Assembly (NCBI GenBank): GCA_944472155.2
Contig: OX235279.1
Span: 49,511,564-49,575,563 of the forward strand
Reading direction: 5' to 3'
Length of the DNA: 64,000 nucleotides
Origin: Trichobilharzia szidati
Lineage: Eukaryota > Platyhelminthes > Trematoda > Strigeidida > Schistosomatidae
The translations under genes and the position numbers were made by a program. Shown here in pieces: positions 22,638-34,243 of the stretch (positions within the stretch are counted from its first letter, which is position 1; each line of letters begins with the position of its first letter). The notes below the pieces were generated by a model. That model saw only the letters and a program-made list of their open reading frames with translations, did no database searches and was not told the DNA's origin.

Positions 22638-23435
22638 TTACTCGTCGGTGCACTGTGTAATCTTTAGTTTCACCATCCTTCTCTCTTCTCTCAGTCTACA
22701 AGTGTCCGTAGTGAGCCACTGTTTGCCGTGTATCTTCTTTCTGCCTAGAACTTCCATGCAGGATTGACTCCACACTGTTTGCAAGTTGTTCCAGTGCTTT
22801 TCGACGCTGACCTCTTCGCCAGTGTTGATTTGTGTCTCGGTTTTGTCCTTTATGCTTGCAGTGAAGATGTCCTTTGTGTCCTGGTCCTTCAGTTTTTGAG
22901 TATTGAACTTGGCTTGTGGTCTATCTGCAGCTCCTGTTTCTCTGGAAGCTTTTGATTTGATTTGGATTGTCCCTTGTACGAGATAGTGGTCTGAACCAAC
23001 GTCTGCTCCTCTTCTTACTTTTGTGTCCAGTAGGCTGCGCCTCCACTTCCTCGAGATTGAGATGAAGTCAATTTGGTTTCTGGTTCGCCCATCTGGTGAC
23101 ACCCATGTAGCCTTGTGGATATCCTTGTGTTTGTATACGCCGCCACCAATCACTAGTTCATTGAAGGCGCAGAAGTCGGCGAAGAGTTCTCCGTTTTCAT
23201 TCATTTCTCCGAGAGCTTCTCTACCCATGATGAGTTCCCTTCCTGTGTTGTCTGATCCCAGTTTGGCGTTCATGTCTCCCATTAGTATTTCAATGTCACC
23301 AGCTGGAGTATTGTCCATTGTTGCCTGTAGTTGTCTGTAGAGTTCTTCTATCTTTTCGAGGTCTGCGTTGTTTGTTGGTGCATAGCATTGTATAATTGAC
23401 ACTTTCCTTCCTTTGGAGTTGAATCTGGTGGTCAT
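22638..23435 (-). pseudogene. APE-type endonuclease domain of the LINE
   Basis: 265 codons. Motifs seen: IIQCYAPTN, LMGDMNAKLGSDNTGRE, RTRNQIDFISISRKW and GADVGSDHYLVQG, which are the endonuclease core boxes (GDxN and SDH). The beginning of the domain lies upstream in another frame (NHMHTEGVAIMMSPTATK near 23450-23520), so the domain is broken. It would nick target DNA for first-strand priming if intact. Confidence 0.8.
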
Positions 23436-23547
23436 TATCCTGGGCGAGATCGCCTCTCATTGCATCAGGGTCTTCGTTGCCGTTGGTGACATCATGATAG
23501 CCACGCCCTCGGTGTGCATGTGGTTATCCTCTGGGTGACCGAAGTAG

Positions 23548-23976
23548 ATATTAAGATATTCCAGAAAAATAAGACTTTTAGGTAACTACGTAAATGTAAT
23601 GTAGTTATCTCATTGTATTTGACTGATAACCAGTTGGATATTCATGTTTATGTGGACAAAAGGCAACTAAGTTGATTAAACACTCAAGGAAATATGTTGT
23701 GAGAGGCATTATTTTTCATCTGCCCCAATCTCCCACATCCGTATGAATCTCACCTCTTCAGATCTTTAAGTCATCTATTATGATAGAAATTTGTGTGATG
23801 AGTATTGTAGTATCCTTTGATTATGTTTATAAAGTAAGAATTTTTTTGCAAAACTGAGCCGAAAGTTTCTAATATCTGTAATAAATGAATCCTTATATCT
23901 GCAACACATTATTTTTAAATATATTTCGTTTACTGAAAACTATTTATTTAGATTCACGTTACTTACTGATATTAAG
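23548..23976. other. No recognised feature
   Basis: AT-rich sequence between the LINE and the zinc-finger exon; possibly the intron just upstream of that exon. Confidence 0.35.
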
Positions 23977-24381
23977 TAGTTACATCGAGCACTACTTCAT
24001 CAGCGAACTCGATTAATGATCCAACTCTTAATGGACAGTCTAGCAATTACAATAGATACAGTAGTTGGGAGAGACGACCAGCTATTACCAATGAAATTAA
24101 TGTGAATGGCAGTCACGTTATGGTCGTTGACAAAATACGTCCTGATACTGATGTGAGGGACGGTGATAACGCAAGAGGAAGACAAAGTGGATTAGAGGCC
24201 ACAACTATGTCCATCTCTGATATTGATGATGATGATGATTTTCTTTTCTTTTTTGGTTATAGCTTGAAATCACACAGTATTTTTGGTACAAGTATGGAAT
24301 GGTGATTTTGTCTGTCCAATGTGTGAATTTCACAGCAAGATCCGTAGCACAATAATGCAGCATATCATGGATGTTCATTAG
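23977..24381 (+). pseudogene. Last exon of a C2H2 zinc-finger gene, split by a SINE tail
   Basis: An open frame starts after a candidate splice acceptor (AG at 23975-23976, or 24002-24003). It reads a serine/asparagine-rich stretch, then MSISDIDDDDDF up to 24242. At 24301-24378 a second piece encodes one C2H2 finger, DFVCPMCEFHSKIRSTIMQH plus IMDVH (C-x2-C-x12-H-x4-H), then TAG at 24379-24381. Between them lies a 67-bp insertion with a TGATTTT duplication on both sides (24236-24242 and 24303-24309). Without the insertion the two parts share one frame. With it, the frame shifts and meets TGA at 24303-24305 before the finger. Upstream exons were not found, so the full gene and its family are unknown. 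It may be a dead gene, a disrupted allele, or one in which the insert is spliced around. Confidence 0.6.
24243..24302 (-). mobile_element. 5'-truncated tRNA-SINE tail inserted in a coding exon
   Basis: On the - strand it reads about 45 bp of the SINE 3' end (CTTGTACCAAAAATACTGTG and CAAGCTATAA) and an A-rich tail (AAAAAAGAAAAG). Flanked by TGATTTT duplications. The same 3' end is seen in the fuller copies at 27562, 44226 and 60264. Confidence 0.75.
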
Positions 24382-24407
24382 GATTGTAATTCTACTACTA
24401 CTACTAC

Positions 24408-24525
24408 TACTAATGATAATCATAATAATAATTTGCTTTATTCCAGAAACAGTACTAGTGGTACAGTGTGGAATTTTCAGCACATATCTACAATATTTGC
24501 ATCTAATTTTACAGACATTTAAAAT
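24408..24525 (-). mobile_element. 3' tail of CR1/jockey-like LINE
   Basis: About 110 bp matching the 3' end of the LINE at 61957, including CTGTTTCTGGAATAAAGC and the AAATTATTATTATG-type terminal repeat. It lies just downstream of the zinc-finger stop codon, so it may be in that gene's 3' UTR. Confidence 0.75.
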
Positions 24526-27500
24526 AAGTAATTAAACAACCAAAGAAAATAAATCTGAAGACACCAACAGCTGTGACGTTTACATTCACTGATACAATCG
24601 TCAATCTGCTAGAGGTGCGTTTACTGATATTAATTCCAAGTACTTCTTTATACTGCACACCAAAGTTCATATTTTTCTTCAACTTTTTTTTCCTATAGAG
24701 TTATGTGTTATTGTTAAATACCATTGTAATCATTATTATTATTATTATTTTTACTACTCATGAGTGTTTTCAAGTCTGCTGTGTTATACCGCCACCGTTG
24801 TATTACTTTTCTCCAAGTTTGCTTAGTTATTCTGTTGAAACAATCATCCTGAAATAGAGGTAGTGGTGATTGTGGCGTCAAAGCAGTCATCCTTTTGTTT
24901 CATAGGCGTGAGCAGTGTTGGTTGGTTGGTTGGTAGGCAAATGTTATACACGTGGGAGATAGTTTAGTTTAATACAGAGCTTCTCACAAGCTGACTGTGA
25001 TTCGTCTCCCAACAGGAATTCATTGAGCCTATCCAGTATGTCGCTTATTCTTTCATAAGGCGGCAAAAGTTGAAGTGTGTGAGGTTGTTTTCACTGAAAT
25101 ATGTTGCCATTGTGAAGTTCTTCGCAGTGATTATCCAAGCGAATAGACGATATTTTGATGGATTTTCGACATGTGATGAGTCATTTCATGTATTGTACTT
25201 CAACTGGGAGTGTGAGTAGTTACTTCGGAATGATGAAGTAATACTTTTGTGTAGATATCTGGCAACTATAGTGACCATTCTCTTGAATACACCAGTCATC
25301 TATGGTAACCTGCTCACATTCGATGGCGAAGTGCAGGGCCATGATTACCACAGGTGACTGGTGGTTACATCCTTGGCTCACTTAGTTAGATTCATTGACA
25401 TCAAAGTGTTGAAAGCAGTCGAATATCATAGAGCTGTAGAGAAGATGCAGCTTCTAGGACAGCATTTACAGTGATTCTAGACACGAGTATCTAGATATGT
25501 CATACTGGAAATATTTGACTACCGACTGGATGGTTGGTGTTATGATAATCGAGGGGAGTGTATGACTCCTTCAGATGAGTGTATCACTCCTGAATTAATT
25601 TGACGAAGTAACTGATTGGCCTGTCAAATATGACAATAGTAGGGTCTTGCTTTACATCCGTATCCACGTGTAATTCTTGTCAAGACTGTGTATTGACTGT
25701 GAGGAGATTAGGTGTGACTTATTTGAAGTATCCTGCCTGCCCATAGGTTTTTGTCAGTCCCTAGCATGTCACGATTAATTGGAGACTTTCTAGGCAGTTA
25801 TATTTCAGGAGTGTAAGAAACTGTCCACTATCATAATTTGTTTCTTCAGGTTTTCAGGACTATGACTGCTACTTCTGCTCGTAGACACTGCACTGAATCT
25901 ATTTCGCCTATTGTTTGTTCTAGCTTCTGCCACTGGTTATTTGCTCTATCACCTGTGACTTCACGTTCTGTGAATCTGTCTAGACTTGAAGAGAGTTTCT
26001 GAAATGCCCTGACCGTGGTTAGTTCATTTCAAGAACAAGAGGAATCCATAAGAATTATCGTATATTATGGTGTGGTATGGTATGATATTTTAAAGTGAAA
26101 ATTTCAACGGAGAGAATTGGAAATTAGACAATATTGAAATTACATTTATCGCTTGTACGTGAGTCCATTCTGACTTCCATTTCTCACTAGAAAACGTAGT
26201 CTCAGCTAATGCGATCGAAGATGGAACTCACTAACTGACTGACTGACTGATAGTTTCCACGTATAACTGTGTAGCAGTGCAACTGTCCACACTGAATGTA
26301 GCACATACGGAGAGATGTCGTTTCAATGATCACAGTAGTAATAATGTAGACTGATCTTTTGCGGCGATCAGTAAGCAAGGTGTTGTATACGTTGTTGGTG
26401 TTAATAAATGTAGAGAGATTCGGTGTTTAAGTATTGGAGTAACTTGAGTTGGACAGCATTTGGGGATACGTTTTCCGCCTGATTTACTTGAGGTGGATTA
26501 TGTATGTCTTGTTTGAAGTGTTATATGAGCTGAGGATAAAGACATGTTGGTGCTTGATGACTGAGTGGTGGAAGTACATAAAATGGGAGGATATTCGCCT
26601 CCTGATGAGAATGAGTACGACAGCGTATGAAATTGATTTTGAAGTACTATGAATATAGAAGGCCAACCGTCCTTCGCTTTCACGTCAAACAAGTGATAAG
26701 GTGGGTGAGAAGCCTGTGGTGTAGCGATTTCCATTCAAGCTGAACTCTGAGGATGTATGGTGATTGGTAGGGAACTGTCGGTGAGACAAGACAGTTGAGC
26801 CACCAGTGAACGGACACGGATGCGTATAGTTCGTAGCAGTATTCTTCATGTGAAGTAAGAGTCGAGCTTTTGAATGGGAAGGATAGCCAATGGAAATTCA
26901 TCCAACTATAACGGTGAATAGTTAGGTGGGGAACATGTGTTTGTGAGTAGTTAGACGAGTGATGTTGGTTTTGTGAGAGGCAGTAGTGTATTCCCCGGTA
27001 GTAGGATGTGAGTTATGGCTGTAAGTTAGCCTGAATATCTCTTGTCACTATCACAGATTGAAACTTGGTTCAGCAGTAAAGTTGTCACCGTTCTCATTTC
27101 ATGTTGATACTTGTTGTGAGGAGGGAACAACGTGTAATATGTAAGGATATAACAAATATCAGACAGTTGTATGAGATTCAGTCTGCAAGTACGATGGAGA
27201 AGGGAAATGGTCTTCTAGGACGAAATGTATGAAGAAGAAGAAGAAGGAGAATTAAACTGATATTGCATGATGCCTCAAAGGTATGTCTGGTGAAGGTGAA
27301 AACACTTCGTAAATTAGTATTTGTGAGCGTGTCTGAGAGAATGTTTAGGTGTTTCGAGGGATGGCTTTCTTGCAATAACCAGTCAACGAGGAAAGTGAAT
27401 ATTTAGTAATGAGTAAGTATAAAGTAATGCGATGTGATAGGGTGAGTAATATCCAGATGTCATTGTCTGACATTTTTTGCACACTGTGACCTAGTCAAGA

Positions 27501-27561
27501 GGAACAATATAGGTTATTGTGGGGAGTTTTGTTTAAAAGAAATAAGTTGAATAAATGGTTA
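24526..27561. other. Long stretch with no recognised gene
   Basis: Contains simple ATT runs (about 24735-24752), GGTTGGTTGGTTGG (near 24917) and ACTGACTGACTGACTG (near 26230), but no convincing coding or RNA feature. Short open frames around 26449-26901 overlap on both strands and lack motifs. Confidence 0.4.
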
Positions 27562-27763
27562 TTTTTTTTTTTTTTTTTTTTTTTTGATTTACAGCTTGAT
27601 TCCACACCGTATTTTCAGTACAAGTGTGGAATTTTCAGCATGGATATCGGTAGCCCAAATTCAGGCCGACCATAGATATCGGATGTGCGCCGGCAGGGAA
27701 TCGAACCCCGGACCATGTGCATGGTCGGCGAGAGTCCTAACCACTGTGCCACCGACGCACACA
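27562..27763 (-). mobile_element. tRNA-derived SINE with 24-bp poly(A) tail
   Basis: On the - strand, a tRNA-like head with a pol III A box (TGGCACAGTGGTTAGGAC, 27735-27752) and B box (GGTTCGATTCC, 27697-27707) is followed by a body and a 3' tail (GCTGAAAATTCCACACTTGT, then GTGTGGAATCAAGCTGTAAA) ending in a run of about 24 T on +. The head would drive internal pol III transcription. Its long pure tail suggests a recent insertion. Confidence 0.85.
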
Positions 27764-28389
27764 GATATATGTTGCCTGTGATAGGATTTCCTTGGCGTAT
27801 ATAAATGGAGTGTGAGATGTTTTATCGCAATAGCCTCTGCACAACAAGAAACAAATCTACGGGTATCATTAGCATTTTCAGGGTTGTTAATACCACTATA
27901 ATCTTGATGAGCAATTTGCGGTAACTGCATTCGTTATTGTGGTTTTTGTGATTAGGCAGTACTGTGTACTGTACGTAACACAAACTTTTGGCAGATGTTC
28001 GCAGTGGGATGTCGATATATCGTCTGAAGTTATGGAAAGTGGAAAAGGTGGAAATCTTCTGGTGGTAACGAAATAGGTAGACTCAGTTTGGATATGTGCA
28101 GCATTGCAACTTGCCACACTCCATGTAACAAACAAGGGTAAATAAAGGAGAAGAAAAATTAGACTTACACGTAATGAGAAAAAATTTGAGGGAGCAGGAG
28201 ATGAACGTGGAGAAAGACGGAGGCTTAGTGTGTATCTAGGATGGCAGAGACTGAATGCGTCTGCACTATTTAGAACGAATTTGATGCGTATCACCATTAG
28301 TCTCAAGAAACTGGACCTTATGGTCTCGAAGATTCTAACTAGGACGCCTACACACCCCAACGTGGCTTAAATCAATTGTCAATGACTTC
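27764..28389. other. No recognised feature
   Basis: A 154-codon open frame on - (27896-28360) has no domain-like pattern and is read as chance or repeat-derived. Confidence 0.35.
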
Positions 28390-29690
28390 AGCGGTGATGG
28401 CGAGTCTTGGTTTGACCAACCGTAATTCTTTCACAACCTAATCTTAAGTTGGCTAACACTGCTAGTTGAAGACAGCTACAGCTGGTCATGTGCAACACGC
28501 ATCTTAGCGCCTATAGTCTCACATCCTCATTGATTAACACTCCACGACTAGCTTCAACATTAATCGAATATCACATCACTTAACGCAGGGTATAAAGTGC
28601 AGACATCGGTGGTAAAATACCGCCAAGATTTTAATAACTTCCAACTCTAATGGCCGTATCTCACAGTCATATAGGAGGACAAAGTGAACTGCTGCTCAGT
28701 ACGCACAACCTTCCCAAAAATGTGAAGTGGTCAACGCGTTCTATAACTTCACTCCAGATCTTCAACCAGTCCAGTTTTGCGGCATCATATTACATCTGAC
28801 GAGAACGAATCGCATGCCAAACATCCGAAGATTTGTGCTCAACTAGTTCAGGAGACTGTGAAGTGTGTCAGTGTCTCCACGTAGGCGGATAATATCATTT
28901 GATTACCCTAAGTTAACAAGACTGTTCCTTGGTAGAAAGTCAATCGCTGAGTCGCCTACTTTAGTTAGAGTGATGAAATTAAACCAAAGTGGGGATTGTC
29001 GATATCCGTAACGGACAGAACTGGTTAACATCATTTCAGATGGCAACTCTCCACGAGCACTTACTCGGCTCTATGAGTTCAGTGAGATTGCCTTGATTCC
29101 TGAAGTGTACTTACTCGGCACTTCGTTTACAGACGAATGTTGCCACATCAACTCTCGGACGACTGAGTTGAATCCCAACTTCTGATCACGAAACATGTCA
29201 AGTGCTGGACGCCAGCAAATATGACTATGTTGCAGGTTATATATGGGGGTGAATAAATGGCTAGTACAGCCTCCCACTGGCATAAGGCCTGCCTGCACGC
29301 TTGTCTCGAGTTCGTTTCTGCCGAGTACCACTTAGTCAGTGCATGATTACTTAACCTAGAACTGTAGAAAATATATTGTATTGAAGCTAATCTCCCTATG
29401 ATTATTACAGGAAAACTTGTCTCCCTTCTTATAAACTGCGACAATCAATGACTCACACCAGTCTAACGAGACTATCTCTCATTCCCAAACAATGCCTAGT
29501 ATCTTGGTTCACCTAGACACCAGTTGGTCATCACTTCTAGAGTGATTCACTTGGCTTCTGCTACCATGATTTGGATCACAAAAGACCTCTGTAACCCCAG
29601 TTACACATGGAGGCCAGATGTCCACATCCCATTCGATGTCGAATGATGGACTAATTGATTGTGACTCTAAGCTAGTTATATTGTCCCTTG
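28390..29690 (-). mobile_element. Diverged LINE copy of the same family as 1-2456
   Basis: The reverse complement follows 540-1950 in order. GAATGGGATGTGGACATC matches GAATGGGATATACACACA near 588; ACTCAGCGATTGACTTTCTACC matches ACTCAGGGATTGACTTGCTACC near 1304; the TACTGAGCAGCAGTTCACTT region matches TACTGCTCAACAGTCCGCTC near 1690. No open frame of useful length survives. Confidence 0.65.
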
Positions 29691-31022
29691 AAATGTCCCC
29701 TCCAGCTTTCCAGTCATCTATCTTGGGGGCTATTTAAGGTTCTGCTTTCCTCGGGGATTTCGTTACCTGCAGTTGTAAAACGTATTATTTGCTATCACGT
29801 GATGCACGTTCATTCTATTCAGCCTTCACTATTGATGTATACTTTAGCTGCATTTTTTCGCTATGTTATTTGATGAGTTGGGACTGTCGACGCCGAAGAA
29901 AAATACCATAAACTGCTGAATAATGTAACTTCTACTCAGCCAACGTAGTCAACAGGTGGCGTCTTTTAGGTAAGTCATGGTGATTTAAATATCTGACTTC
30001 CCTTTTTATCGACTATCTGATCTCAATAAATCTTGGTATAAACCCCGACATCCTCCATGCCAAATAAGCGAAACTGCTGTACCTTGTTTAGTTCACCTTT
30101 ATGTGATTAGTAATCACTGCTGGTTGAAGAGTTTAGTTTCTTAAAACTATTCCTATCAAGCATTAAACGAGACTCTCTCTCTCTCTCACGTTTTTGCTTT
30201 ATTTCCTAATACCATTTGCCGTATCAGTAAGCTCACACACTGTAATCTGCATACGGATATTATGTCTCGTGAAGAAACTCCACTGAAACTGAATTGTAGC
30301 AATCTGGTCAGAGTGTTCGAAATGTGTTAAGCAGAGATGTATTACATTTCTCCTTTTTTTTCTCTTTTGCATAACAAACCACTCTGCAAACGGATTACTG
30401 TAGTCATTTTATGCCTTCAGACTCATCTGTTTCAATGCATTAAATAAAAAGGAGTAGAAACAAAGTTACCGAATGATTGATTGTCTACTGAGAAAATCCT
30501 GTTCATCTCAGAATATTCCTGCATTTTGTTCAACTTCAAGTACTCTGGAAAAAAAATGTATATACGCGCGGTTTATGAATTTAATACATCCTCCTAGAAA
30601 TTATATACTTATAAGTAGCGGTTATGCATATTTAATTCATATTCGTTGAACATTCCAACTGTGTCTGTGTGTGTGTGTGCATCTACACACTTTTTTATTT
30701 GTATTGAAAACTACAAAGACTGGCTTTTCGAAGACCTTCATCTTCTATTTTCTAAAATTCACATTGTTCACTTGATTTTATATGGAGTTACCATTTCATT
30801 TCGATTGCAGTTTCCTGATACAGTTGACTTGTGTAAATAATAATACAAGATTAGTTTTCAGTTTTCAGTTTTTCAATTTATAAAGCGAACTTTGTATACA
30901 CAGTGTTTCTCGTGTTTCAGATAAATTGTTGACATGTAACTGAAAAAACCACTTATTCTTAGACATGAATGTTGAAATGATAAATGAAGGTTAGTACAAT
31001 TTCCACTCTCTGTCAAACTTCA

Positions 31023-31053
<31 letters not shown>

Positions 31054-31217
31054 AAGCTGATTGGTTTAGGTTATTTTAATTCATAAATAAAGAGGATTAT
31101 ACAAATATGAAAATGAAATTGTCCGAAAGGGAATTTTCTTCGCTGAATACTTGGATTTCATCTCTTAATGGGGATTATTAATTTCACCACAAATCTCCAT
31201 TAAACTTATCTGATGAT
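29691..31217. other. No recognised gene; CT and CA microsatellites
   Basis: Short CTCTCTCTCTCT (near 30173) and a (CA)n run at 31026-31051 lie in AT-rich sequence. Confidence 0.4.
31026..31051. repeat. (CA)n microsatellite
   Basis: About 13 uninterrupted CA units. Confidence 0.9.
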
Positions 31218-31251
31218 AGCAAAATGATGAATGTAATTATCCATAGAAAAT

Positions 31252-31608
31252 TAATCTAATGCTCGCCAGTGTGTGTGAGAAGTCGTGACCAATGAGGTCC
31301 AATTAGATGTCACGTGTGGGGATGGATGTCCCACCAACGACAATGGTTGGGATCGCGCTAAATCACAAATTGGTAGAAGTTAGAATTCATGAGACACTGA
31401 ATCGGGTCCCAGCGGCTGAATGGGATACGAGCTTGTCTTGTAACCGGAAGGACCTGGGTTCGAATTCCAGTGGGTGCGTACTGCCGATGATTCCCAAACA
31501 AGGACGAAACATCAGCTGTCCAGTACTCCCTGGTTCTCAATGGTACTCTAACTGACATCAATCCGTGATAAACTCGTAAAAACATGACATAAACTTACAC
31601 AACAAACT
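31252..31608 (+). mobile_element. Hammerhead-bearing tRNA SINE (Sm-alpha-like) with TSD
   Basis: Flanked by a 9-bp duplication, ATAGAAAAT (31243-31251 and 31609-31617). It contains a pol III B box (GGGTTCGAATTCC, 31457-31469), the GTGGGTGCGTACTG junction and a hammerhead-like region. The partner arm at about 41030 lacks it and serves as an empty site. Confidence 0.8.
31478..31526 (+). ncRNA. Degenerate hammerhead ribozyme (type I layout)
   Basis: Stem I is GTACTG with CAGTAC (6 bp). The core reads CCGATGA where CTGATGA is expected, stem II is TCC with GGA, the second core is CGAAAC, stem III is short (ACA with TGT) and the expected cleavage triplet is GTC just before CAGTAC. One core base is changed, so activity is doubtful. 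The layout matches the known schistosome Sm-alpha ribozymes. Confidence 0.65.
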
Positions 31609-32399
31609 ATAGAAAATATCCGTGTTTATGCCTTATTTCATATCGCGATATTGGACCAAAATAAATGAATACATCGAACGTGAATAACAACAATACTATA
31701 AACTGATTTATTCTCGAAGGGGCAGTTTATCAAAACGATTGAAATTATCATTCACAGAAGAGATTGGAGGATATAGTAATAATAACGACAATTGTGGTTA
31801 TAGGAATATTTGTCGGTTGGCCTGAAATCCTGGAGCAGAGTCCAGGATGTGCATTTCATCTTATTTGTTGCGACTCGTCAGTTACATGTGCCTGCATCTC
31901 TAGTGAGTGATGATCCGAGTACAACCAGCCGGTCAGTCAGTCTTAAATAGAAGAAAACGCATTTCCTCGATTCCACTGTAGACTACTTACTATCAAATAA
32001 TACAATATGATATTAATCTTCAGATATAAAGTGAAAGCATCCGTAATAGTAGCCGACCGACGTGTCAACCAAACAAGTGACCGAGCAGGTTTTTCCCTTC
32101 AGCATAGTCAATTAACAGGAAATACAAATCAACTCAACTTGACAAATATGAACTGAAATCAGACTGTGTAAGTATCCATTGCACGTGACTCGCATGCAGA
32201 CAATTCGAAGGTCACAACGACTCAGGTGAAGTCTACACAACTACTAAGCTGTAGGTGTACACTCTGGTGAAAAACAATCTACACAGAAAATAAACTATGG
32301 CTTGATTGACAGATTCAACTAGACTGTGTTTACTAAATACACCGAGTTATTTAAGAAGGTGAGACGAAGAAGCATAGAAACAGCACATACTCTAAGTAC

Positions 32400-33606
32400 A
32401 ACTACAACATTAAGAACCTTAGACAATCTGGAATCACCCAACCTCTGCTTTCACAATTTGTCAACTCTTGTATCTTACCTATTCTACTTTACTGCTCCCC
32501 GTTAGTCTTTCCTGAGCTTCTGAAAAAGACTACACCATCTTGAGAAAGATGTTGAAGGTAGTTAGTAGGACTAGTGGTGTTAAACTCATTCAGCTCGTCA
32601 CTACATTAGTTGAAAGGCATCTGAATACATCCGAAAAATGGTCTAAAACCACACTCTCGGACCCCCAACACCCCCTCTATTCCCAACTCTCGCCTTGTAT
32701 TTCATCAAGTAGAACCAGAAATCAGTATAAAACAATCTATGCTCGTACAACCAAGTACAGGAACTCAACGATACCATACTTGGCCCGTGTTCTTAGTGAC
32801 AGAGACAATGTTAAGCGCGAAACCTATGACTTGCTTTGTTGTTAATAACTTAATTTTAGGCTCTTTTATTTCTCTCTTATTTTGTATTCTATAGTGAACT
32901 CCTTCTTAAACATACTTAGCTACCTAAATTATTAACATTGGCTTACTTTTCTGTACTTTACTGTATTCCTTCCTTTGTGTATCTACTGGTTCCGACTATA
33001 TTAGCACTATGAGTATTACCAAATTGTCCTGTCATTAACCATCATGTAATTATTAGTTTTTGTGGTTGTTGCTTTTTTTTAATCAGCAATATTAAATGGC
33101 AATCATTTTTTGTGAAAGCCATTACCATCATCTCAAAATTTTTGTATTATGCAGGATTACTCACACTACCACTACAAACACTGCATTAGATCTGACAATA
33201 AAAAACAAAACAACAACCGTGAAATGTTATTTTATGATTGTTTAGTGTTGTTTCAACGAAATTAACTGATCATCTTGGTGATAAGCATTCTTAAGTCTCA
33301 TACCACAACTTCTTGTGTGACTATAGCTTTACTGTCACCATGCATGATCATATCATAGCGTCCACTACCCGATCCTGAGATATTATTTTATGTTGTTTAT
33401 TTTCCTTTCTACTTCTTGGTATTTTTTCGCATATATTATTATTATTTTTGTGTTTTTTGTGTTTTTTTGCTGTCGTTGTCTTTATATTTATATTTTTGAA
33501 ATACTCCTTTTAAACGTTGGATAAAATTAAATACAAATATTGTAGATATGTGCTGAAAATTCCACATTGTACCACTAGCACTGTTTCTGGAGTAAAGCGT
33601 AGATTT
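32400..33606 (+). mobile_element. CR1/jockey-like LINE, 5'-truncated copy
   Basis: It starts inside the RT thumb region (LRQSGITQPLLSQFVNSCIL) and runs through a C-terminal peptide (32540-32845, almost identical to the frame at 62728-63105) and the 3' UTR to CTGTTTCTGGAGTAAAGCG. Near-identity to 61957-63170 suggests recent movement. It replaces the sequence present at 39331-40233 in the other inverted-repeat arm. Confidence 0.8.
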
Positions 33607-34243
33607 GTTTATTCTCTCTGTGGTTGATGTCAAGTGAAAATCGGAGTATATGATTAATCGAATACATTCAGTCAATGTGAACTAGTGAACTTCAACACAC
33701 TGACTCGAAGATACATGAATGGATTCCATATAGTGGAAGAGCACTTACGCATGTAGAGTCTAAAACTGTTAGCACACATTTGACTAGGATAGCCTCGATT
33801 GATACCGAATTGTGATAGAATATTTTAGGACGTAAAATTAACAACGTAATTTGTATAAGTAAAAATATAAACTCACTGATACTGTAGACTGTTAAATAAC
33901 TCTCATCATCATCATCATCACCACACCCACACACTCACTCACTCACTCACAGAGTCTGGAGAGGAGTCACGTGTCATGTGTACTGACATAATTGTGTGAA
34001 CCACCGAATAATCAATAAACTTCAAGTAGCATCTTTTCCGAAAATTCATGTTTCGAAATGCTACTCTAGAACAACTACCCGAAAGAATTCGCTTAAGGTA
34101 ATATCAAGAAGAAGAAGAAGCGGGTATAAACAGAGAATGACAAGAAAGAGGATGACGAAAAAATTCTCTCGGTATGATACAAAAATAGTACACCAGAGGT
34201 AATTCGGAGGAGACTCAAAAATATTGAGATTCACACCACGTTG

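Larger units (their letters stand above)
20728..23547 (-). mobile_element. RTE-like LINE with endonuclease and reverse transcriptase, 5'-truncated
   Basis: From right to left (element sense) it holds an APE-type endonuclease, a linker, an RT domain and a short C-terminus, ending in an ATT-rich tail at about 20728-20745. Two frame changes separate the three long open pieces. Related but more decayed fragments are at 8150-9905, 46470-47520 and 57910-58620. Assignment to the RTE type (SR2-like of schistosomes) rests on the domain order and RT style only. Confidence 0.85.
31218..34243. repeat. Left arm of a large inverted repeat (partner 38706-41055)
   Basis: 31218-31242 and 31618-32399 match the reverse complement of 40234-41055, and 33621-34243 match that of 38706-39330. 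Long stretches look identical, including TCATCATCATCATCATC and CTCACTCACTCACTCAC microsatellites. The arm is interrupted by a SINE (31252-31608) and by a LINE end (32400-33606) absent from the partner. It also lacks about 17 bp present in the partner near 31836. Confidence 0.9.

Noticed and set aside
22764..23340. + strand open frames opposite the endonuclease
   Set aside because: Antisense shadows of the LINE coding frames.
27896..28360. 154-codon open frame on the - strand
   Set aside because: Longest unexplained frame, but the composition is Ser/Leu/Thr-rich without a domain pattern. It lies between a SINE and a decayed LINE.
33900..33950. TCATCATCATC and CACTCACTCACTC tracts considered as a CRISPR-like array
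   Set aside because: Simple microsatellites without spacers; the genome is eukaryotic.
33692..34202. Identical small open frames in both inverted-repeat arms (33692-33934 and 39017-39259; 33996-34202 and 38749-38955)
   Set aside because: Their identity comes from the arm duplication, and they include translated microsatellites (DDDDD, RRRR). Not evidence for a gene.
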